Part shown: positions 1 through 4,329 of the stretch, in pieces
Layout of the letters: the number at the start of each line of letters is the position of its first letter
Numbering within the stretch: position 1 is the stretch's first letter
Assembly (NCBI GenBank): GCA_020348765.1
Contig: CP070753.1
Span: forward strand, 1,839,440-1,846,699
Length of the DNA stretch: 7,260 nucleotides
Direction of reading: 5' to 3'
From: Burkholderiales bacterium
GTDB taxonomy: Bacteria; Pseudomonadota; Gammaproteobacteria; Burkholderiales; Burkholderiaceae_E
Program-made: the position numbers and the translations under genes
Notes under the pieces: generated by a model
What the model saw: the letters and a program-made list of their open reading frames with translations, nothing else
What the model was told of the DNA's origin: nothing
Database searches by the model: none

Positions 1-1
1 C

Positions 2-982
2 GACGACCCCCAGCTGACGGTGCGCATGGTCGAGGGTCCCCAGCCGGTGCGCCTCGTCGTCGACCCGCTGGCCGAGATCGATCTGGCGTTCCCGTTCTGG
101 ATCAAGCCGGTCAAGTCGGTCTCGTCCTATCTCGCGTTCCGGATACGCGACCAGCGGGATTTCGACCAGGCGTTGCGGACCCTGCGCAGCGAGATCGACC
201 GACTCGCCGTGCCCTTCGATCACATCCTCGGGCATGCACGACTGCCGCCGCAGATCGCCGCCGTCAGCGGCAGGCACTGCATCGCCGAGGCCGAGATCTC
301 CCGGGGCCGGCAGTGCACGCTCGAAGGTTACGTGTACGAGGGCGAGGTCGTCGTGTACGGCGTATTCGATTCGGTGCGCGCCGGCGGGGGCCGTTCGTCT
401 TTTGCCCGCTATCAGTATCCGTCGACCCTGCCGGCGCGTGTGCGGCGGCGAATGGCCGCGATCACGCGCAGATTCATGACGCACATCGGCTACGACGGCG
501 CCCCGTTCAACGTCGAGTATTTCTGGGACCCTCGCGACGACGCGATCCGGATGCTCGAGGTCAACACCCGGATCTCGAAGTCGCACTGTCCGCTGTTCAA
601 GATGGTCGACGGTGAGTATCACCACGCGGTCAACCTCGCTCTGGGCCTCGGGCGCCGCCCTGACTTTCCGTTTCGCCGCGGGCAGCACCGGGTCGCGGCC
701 AAGTTCATGCTGCGCCACTTCCGTGACGCGCGCGTCGCGCGGGTACCGGATGCGGCCGAGCTCGAGGCGCTGCGGGCCCGGTTTCCGGACACCGAGATCG
801 AGTTGCACGTGGCGCCGGGCATGCGCCTGTCGCAGCTGCACGTCCAGGACAGCTACAGCTACGAGGTTGCGGTGATCTACATGGGAGCACCGGATCAGCC
901 GACGCTGTTGCGCAACTATGCGCGCCTGGTCGATGCGATGAATCTGGTGTTCGAGGACGACGGGGGGGAGCGCGTGCGATGA
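2..982 (+). CDS. ATP-grasp domain ligase, C-terminal part (5' end outside window)
   Basis: The frame is open to the left edge, so the gene starts upstream; the GTG at 20 and ATG at 26 are probably internal. About 326 residues are visible. Numbering from the first visible codon, the ATP-grasp pattern is clear: a nucleotide-contacting lysine in FWIKPVKS (K35), a central strand pair around LEGYVYEGEVVVYGVFDS (107-124), then NVEYFW (E172) and MLEVNTRIS (E186, N188), the usual metal-binding Glu/Glu/Asn set. The roughly 120 residues after this are a family-specific tail that I do not recognise. ATP-grasp enzymes activate a carboxylate as acyl-phosphate and join it to an amine or thiol, and this one should be cytosolic. 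The stop overlaps the start of the downstream hydrolase (ATGA), so the two are probably translationally coupled. The fold is well supported; the substrate is unknown. Confidence 0.85.
   Translation, partial: DDPQLTVRMVEGPQPVRLVVDPLAEIDLAFPFWIKPVKSVSSYLAFRIRDQRDFDQALRTLRSEIDRLAVPFDHILGHARLPPQIAAVSGRHCIAEAEISRGRQCTLEGYVYEGEVVVYGVFDSVRAGGGRSSFARYQYPSTLPARVRRRMAAITRRFMTHIGYDGAPFNVEYFWDPRDDAIRMLEVNTRISKSHCPLFKMVDGEYHHAVNLALGLGRRPDFPFRRGQHRVAAKFMLRHFRDARVARVPDAAELEALRARFPDTEIELHVAPGMRLSQLHVQDSYSYEVAVIYMGAPDQPTLLRNYARLVDAMNLVFEDDGGERVR
962..970 (+). promoter_or_regulatory. Ribosome binding site of the CocE-type hydrolase, inside the ATP-grasp gene
   Basis: A run of seven G followed by AG gives GGGGAG ending 8 bases before the ATG at 979. 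It lies within the last codons of the ATP-grasp gene. Together with the ATGA overlap at 979-982 it fixes the hydrolase start and suggests coupled translation. Confidence 0.7.
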
Positions 983-3030
983 AGGTCAGGACCGAGTTCC
1001 CGCGCGCGGTGCGCTCCATCGAGCACATGTGGATTCCGATGTCCGACGGGGTCAGGCTGTCGGCCCGCATCTGGCTGCCCGATGATGCCGAGCGGCATCC
1101 GGTGCCGGCCGTGCTCGAGTACATCCCGTATCGCAAGCGCGATGCGACGCGCAGCCGCGACGAGCTGATGCACCCGTGGATTGCGGGCCACGGATATGCC
1201 TGCGTGCGGGTCGACATCCGCGGCAGCGGCGACTCCGAAGGGGTGCTCGAGGACGAGTACCTGCAGCGCGAGCTCGACGACGGCGTCGAGATCATTGGCT
1301 GGCTCGCCAGTCAGCCCTGGTGCGACGGCGGCGTCGGCATGATCGGGATCTCGTGGGGCGGGTTCAATGGCCTGCAGATCGCGGCGATGCAGCCGCCCCA
1401 GCTCAAGGCGATCGTCAGCGTGTGCTCGACCGACGATCGGTATGCCGACGACGTGCACCACATGGGTGGCTGCCTGCTGGGCGACAACCTCTCGTGGGCC
1501 TCGACGATGTTCGCGTACAACTCGCTGCCGCCCGACCCGGAGATCGTCGGCGACCGATGGCGGCCGATGTGGATGGGTCGGCTCGAGGGTAGCGGCCTGT
1601 GGATGGAGAAGTGGCTGCGGCATCAGCGGCGCGACGCCTACTGGCGGCACGGCTCGATCTGCGAGGACTACGCGCGCGTGAGCTGCCCGGTGTTCGCGGT
1701 CAGCGGCTGGGCCGACGGTTATTCGAATGCCGTGTTCCGGCTGCTCGCAGGCCTTCGGGGCCCGTGCAAGGGGCTGATCGGCCCCTGGGGACATCGCTAT
1801 CCGCACATCGGCATACCCGGTCCCGACATCGGCTTTCTGCAGGAATGCCTGCGCTGGTGGGACCACTGGTTGAAGGGAATCGATTCGGGCGTCATGGACG
1901 AACCGCGGCTGCACGTATGGATGCAGGACAGCGTGCCGCCGACCACCCGGTATCACTACCGTCCCGGTCGCTGGGTCGCCGAGCCGGGTTGGCCATCGCC
2001 CCACGTCGGCCGCCTCGAGCTCGGGCTGGCGCCAAATCGCTTGCTGGCCCAGGCGCTGCCGCCGGCACCGGCGGCGGCGGGCGCGCCGGCGCAGTCGGAC
2101 CCGTTCGTCGAGCTGCAGTCACCGCTGACCGTGGGCCTGTTCGCCGGCAAGTGGTGCTCGTACACGGCGGCCCCGGACCTGCCTCACGACCAGCGCCAGG
2201 AGGACGGCGGGGCCCTGGTGTTCGACAGCGAGCCGTTGTCCGAGACGCTCGAGATCCTCGGCTCGCCGGAGCTCGAGCTCGAGCTCGAGGTCGACCATCC
2301 GGTGGCGATGATCGCAGCGCGACTGTCGGACATGCGCGCCGATGGCAAGGCGACGCGAGTCACCTACGGGTTGCTGAACCTGACGCACCGTGAAGGCAGC
2401 GAGCAGCCCAGACCGCTCGAGCCGGGCCGGCGCTACCGCGTTCGCCTGTCGATGAACGCCATCGCGCACAGCTTCCCGCCGCGGCACCGCGTCCGGCTGG
2501 CGCTGTCGACCTCGTACTGGCCGCTCGCGTGGCCGTCGCCGCGCCCGGTACGGCTGTGTCTCTTCCCCCTGCCGAGCCGGCTGTTCCTGCCGACACGCGC
2601 GCCGCGCCCCGAGGACGGGCAATTGCGTCCGTTCGAAGAGCCGGAGTCATCGCCCGGCCTGGAACGGCGGCTGATCGAGCCCGAGCATCACAACTGGCGC
2701 GTGACGCGAGATCTCGAGACCGATGAATCGACGCTCGAGGTCATCGACGACAGCGGCGTCCACGACATCCCGAGCATCGGCCTGCGGGTTCAGCGCAAGG
2801 TGCTGGAGTGGTACCGCTCGCAGGCCGACGAATACGACTCGGTGCGCGGCGAGACGGTCTGGTCTCGGGGCCTGCAACGCGGCGATTGGCGGGTGCGCAC
2901 GCTGACCCGAACCGTACTGACCTCGGACGCGGAATCGTTTCGGCTGCGCGCCGAGCTGGACGCGTTCGAAGGCGAGACGCGGGTCTATTCACGCAACTGG
3001 GACGTGCGCATTCCGCGCGACCTGGTCTGA
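979..3030 (+). CDS. CocE/NonD family hydrolase (peptidase S15-like, alpha/beta hydrolase)
   Basis: A complete 683-residue protein. The N-terminal alpha/beta-hydrolase core starts with the typical MSDGVRLSARIWLP strand. The nucleophile is Ser125 in GISWGG; Asp246 lies in SGWADGYSN and His272 in GPWGHRYPH, matching the triad spacing of cocaine esterase and X-Pro dipeptidyl peptidases. Tyr51 in YIPYRKRD is the likely oxyanion-hole tyrosine. A cap helical region spans about 150-235. A beta-rich jelly-roll C-terminal domain follows (about 300-540), interrupted by an Ala/Pro linker (359-374), and a further beta-rich tail runs to 683. The protein is longer than classical CocE (about 570 residues); I recall a longer proteobacterial subfamily of about this size with such a tail. 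No signal peptide is seen, so it is probably cytosolic. It likely hydrolyses an ester or amide, perhaps the product or a precursor of the coupled ATP-grasp enzyme; this role is inference. Confidence 0.9.
   Translation: MKVRTEFPRAVRSIEHMWIPMSDGVRLSARIWLPDDAERHPVPAVLEYIPYRKRDATRSRDELMHPWIAGHGYACVRVDIRGSGDSEGVLEDEYLQRELDDGVEIIGWLASQPWCDGGVGMIGISWGGFNGLQIAAMQPPQLKAIVSVCSTDDRYADDVHHMGGCLLGDNLSWASTMFAYNSLPPDPEIVGDRWRPMWMGRLEGSGLWMEKWLRHQRRDAYWRHGSICEDYARVSCPVFAVSGWADGYSNAVFRLLAGLRGPCKGLIGPWGHRYPHIGIPGPDIGFLQECLRWWDHWLKGIDSGVMDEPRLHVWMQDSVPPTTRYHYRPGRWVAEPGWPSPHVGRLELGLAPNRLLAQALPPAPAAAGAPAQSDPFVELQSPLTVGLFAGKWCSYTAAPDLPHDQRQEDGGALVFDSEPLSETLEILGSPELELELEVDHPVAMIAARLSDMRADGKATRVTYGLLNLTHREGSEQPRPLEPGRRYRVRLSMNAIAHSFPPRHRVRLALSTSYWPLAWPSPRPVRLCLFPLPSRLFLPTRAPRPEDGQLRPFEEPESSPGLERRLIEPEHHNWRVTRDLETDESTLEVIDDSGVHDIPSIGLRVQRKVLEWYRSQADEYDSVRGETVWSRGLQRGDWRVRTLTRTVLTSDAESFRLRAELDAFEGETRVYSRNWDVRIPRDLV
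2269..2289 (+). repeat. GAGCTC hexamer repeated three times, plus GAG
   Basis: Three direct copies of the self-complementary hexamer GAGCTC (2269-2286), followed by GAG, encode alternating Glu-Leu (residues 431-437 of the hydrolase) in a beta strand of the jelly-roll domain. The 18-base core is a perfect palindrome. It is in frame and probably of no consequence beyond possible length variation. Confidence 0.8.
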
Positions 3031-3071
3031 GCGTCGATCCGCGCCGCCGGCCGCAGCGACCGCCACCCGGT

Positions 3072-3212
3072 CGCGTCGCGGGCCCGCTGGGCGCGTTCGT
3101 GCGCTGCCTCGGGTGCGGTCTCGGCCATCGCCTCGACGAACCCCTCGCCGCCGTATCGGCAGACACCGGTGGTCGACACCGCGAGTCTCGCTGCGCCCGA
3201 AAGCGCCCGATC
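3072..3212 (-). pseudogene. Probable relic of a GGDEF (diguanylate cyclase) domain
   Basis: The minus-strand translation contains VCRYGGEGF (RYGGEGF at 3138-3158) followed by VEAMAETAPEAAHERAQRAR. GGDEF domains typically read cRYGGEEF, then a five-residue hydrophobic strand, an E-T pair, and an A-rich helix ending in R-R. The spacing here matches that order without gaps. Upstream residues D, L, A and a T-T-x-V stretch also resemble the helix before the signature. The signature's fourth acidic residue is Gly, which should abolish cyclase activity. Neither the N-terminal half of the domain nor the SIGVA-type strand is visible, and the open frame runs on into the 3' end of the + strand hydrolase gene (to 2985). 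About 38 of 47 codons end in G or C. A chance match in GC-rich DNA is possible. Confidence 0.35.
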
Positions 3213-3394
3213 GGTCGAACCAGGCACCGTTGCCCCGGCGCCTCGCCCCGCTGGCACGGGTCGGCGGCAGGGTTGCGGTATCGTTCGGCGTGCATGGCCA
3301 ATGGCCGCTGCGGTGCGGCTTTGGAGGCCGTGGCGGCGCCGGCGCTCGCGCACGATCGCATTGCGAGACCGGCGCCCCGGCGTCGGAACGCAAC

Positions 3395-3400
3395 GGAGGA
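3395..3400 (+). promoter_or_regulatory. Shine-Dalgarno GGAGGA ahead of GTG 3404
   Basis: This is the best Shine-Dalgarno match in the gap between the two gene blocks. It sits 3 to 4 bases before a GTG, slightly closer than ideal. It would drive the 30-codon ORF at 3404-3496, and through that ORF possibly the lipase gene. Confidence 0.45.
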
Positions 3401-3403
3401 CGC

Positions 3404-3496
3404 GTGAACGCGAACGAGCGACTCGAGGCGACCGGCATCGAGCCGCGGCGGCGTGCCGATCGTGGGTGCCGGGCCGGATGCCGGCTGAAGCGATGA
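3404..3496 (+). CDS. Possible 30-residue leader peptide upstream of the lipase
   Basis: GTG at 3404 follows GGAGGA closely and opens 30 codons ending at TGA 3494-3496. The product starts MNANERLEATGIEPRR and becomes Arg/Cys-rich and basic at its end. Its stop overlaps the favoured lipase start as ATGA (3493-3496), an arrangement that usually means translational coupling. No homology is recognised. It could be a real short peptide, a leader whose translation feeds the lipase gene, or the intact N-terminus of an older gene that lost frame. The frame lacks stops back to 3113, which reflects high G+C and is not evidence by itself. Confidence 0.35.
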   Translation: MNANERLEATGIEPRRRADRGCRAGCRLKR

Positions 3497-4317
3497 GCCT
3501 GCCGCGCGGCCGCCGGACCGCGTCGCCGGCACGTCGCAGGTCGGTGCTGCCGCTGCTGCGGTTCGTCCTGTGGTCGGTTGGCCTGTGGGTCGGCCTTTCG
3601 CGGAGCGTCACGGCCGGCGTCTCGGCCGGCGCTTCGGCCGGGGCTTCGACCGGGGCTTCGGGCACCGATCGCGCCCCCGAGGATCACGTCGTGCTGCTGC
3701 ACGGGCTGGGCCGCAGCAGCCTGGCGCTGGCGATCCTGCGCTACCGGCTGCACCGGGCCGGCTTCGAGACGCACTCGGTCGTCTACAACTCGCTGACCGA
3801 GGAACCAGCCGGAATCGTGGCCGACGTGATCGCCGAAATGGACGATTGCTGCCGCGAGGTGCCACGAGGTGCACGGATTCACTTCGTCGGGCACTCGCTC
3901 GGCGGCCTGATCATCCGCGCCTACCTGGCGCGCCGGCGGCCGGCGAATCTGGGGCGAGTGGTCCTGCTGGGCACGCCCAACCAGGGCAGCGCCGTGGCCG
4001 ACTACGTGTCCCGGTGGCGGTTGAGCGAATACCTGCCGACGGTGCGCGCGCTGGGGACCGGTGCGGACGGTCTCGCCAGGCAGCTGCCGGTGCCCGATTA
4101 CGAGGTCGGCGTCATTGCCGGCGACCGCAGCAGATCCTCGGCCTTCGACGAGATCCTGGGCGATGCCCACGATGGCATGGTCTCGGTCGACAGCACGCGG
4201 CTCGAGGACATGCGCGACTTCATCGTGATGCCGGTGACCCACGTCGGCATGCGCAATGACGAGGCGGTTGCCGACCAGGTCATCGCCTTTCTGCGTACCG
4301 GCCGCTTCCTGCGCTAG
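3493..4317 (+). CDS. Exported or membrane-anchored lipase-like alpha/beta hydrolase
   Basis: From ATG 3493 the product is 274 residues. An Arg-rich N-terminus (5-16) precedes a hydrophobic stretch (about 17-40), a signal peptide or anchor, then a small Ala/Gly/Ser repeat linker (41-57). The catalytic domain opens with VVLLHGLGR (67-74, oxyanion region), has Ser135 in VGHSLGG, and fits Asp227 in HDGMVSVDS and His250 in VTHVGM, a full lipase-type triad. LGTPNQGS (159-166) is the strand typical of PGAP1/LipA-like lipases and acyl hydrolases. It should act in the periplasm or at the envelope on an acyl ester, perhaps lipid or an acylated glycan. I prefer ATG 3493 because of the ATGA overlap with the short upstream ORF; ATG 3478 is an in-frame alternative. 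The frame is open back to 3169, but that part is Arg-rich and not convincing. The VanZ-Wzy gene begins 12 bases after the stop, so they are probably cotranscribed. Confidence 0.85.
   Translation: MSLPRGRRTASPARRRSVLPLLRFVLWSVGLWVGLSRSVTAGVSAGASAGASTGASGTDRAPEDHVVLLHGLGRSSLALAILRYRLHRAGFETHSVVYNSLTEEPAGIVADVIAEMDDCCREVPRGARIHFVGHSLGGLIIRAYLARRRPANLGRVVLLGTPNQGSAVADYVSRWRLSEYLPTVRALGTGADGLARQLPVPDYEVGVIAGDRSRSSAFDEILGDAHDGMVSVDSTRLEDMRDFIVMPVTHVGMRNDEAVADQVIAFLRTGRFLR
3613..3660 (+). repeat. Four tandem 12-base repeats in the lipase linker
   Basis: Four head-to-tail copies of a 12-base unit close to GCCGGCGCTTCG encode AGVS, AGAS, AGAS and TGAS. The unit is a multiple of three, so copy-number change would keep frame. 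It forms the flexible linker between the signal or anchor segment and the catalytic domain. Confidence 0.85.
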
Positions 4318-4319
4318 CC

Positions 4320-4323
4320 GGAG
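4320..4323 (+). promoter_or_regulatory. Ribosome binding site GGAG before GTG 4330
   Basis: GGAG lies six bases before the GTG at 4330 in the 12-base gap after the lipase stop. This favours GTG 4330 over the in-frame ATG at 4348, which has no comparable site. Confidence 0.65.
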
Positions 4324-4329
4324 TCGGAC

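Larger units (their letters stand above)
3031..3403. other. Intergenic region without an intact gene
   Basis: After the hydrolase stop, no frame on either strand gives a protein I recognise over its full length. Open frames exist, but they are rich in Arg, Ala, Pro and Gly, as expected by chance at this G+C. There is no hairpin followed by a T-run, so no intrinsic terminator is evident. TATCGT at 3279-3284 is a weak -10 candidate, but no -35 hexamer lies at a suitable distance. The one suggestive content is the minus-strand GGDEF-like stretch, listed separately. A promoter for the lipase block is expected here but cannot be pinned down. Confidence 0.6.

Noticed and set aside
916..2004. A 362-codon minus-strand frame opposite the CocE-type hydrolase
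   Set aside because: It is antisense to the region coding the catalytic triad of the hydrolase; composition is that of a GC-rich shadow and no motif was found.
3252..3276. A sigma-54-like promoter, TGGCACG then TTGC, upstream of the lipase block
   Set aside because: The two elements are about ten bases too far apart for the fixed spacing that sigma-54 promoters require.
3169..3492. An N-terminal extension of the lipase back to ATG 3169
   Set aside because: The extra 108 residues are Arg/Ala-rich and would bury the signal or anchor segment. ATG 3493 places that segment at the start of the protein.
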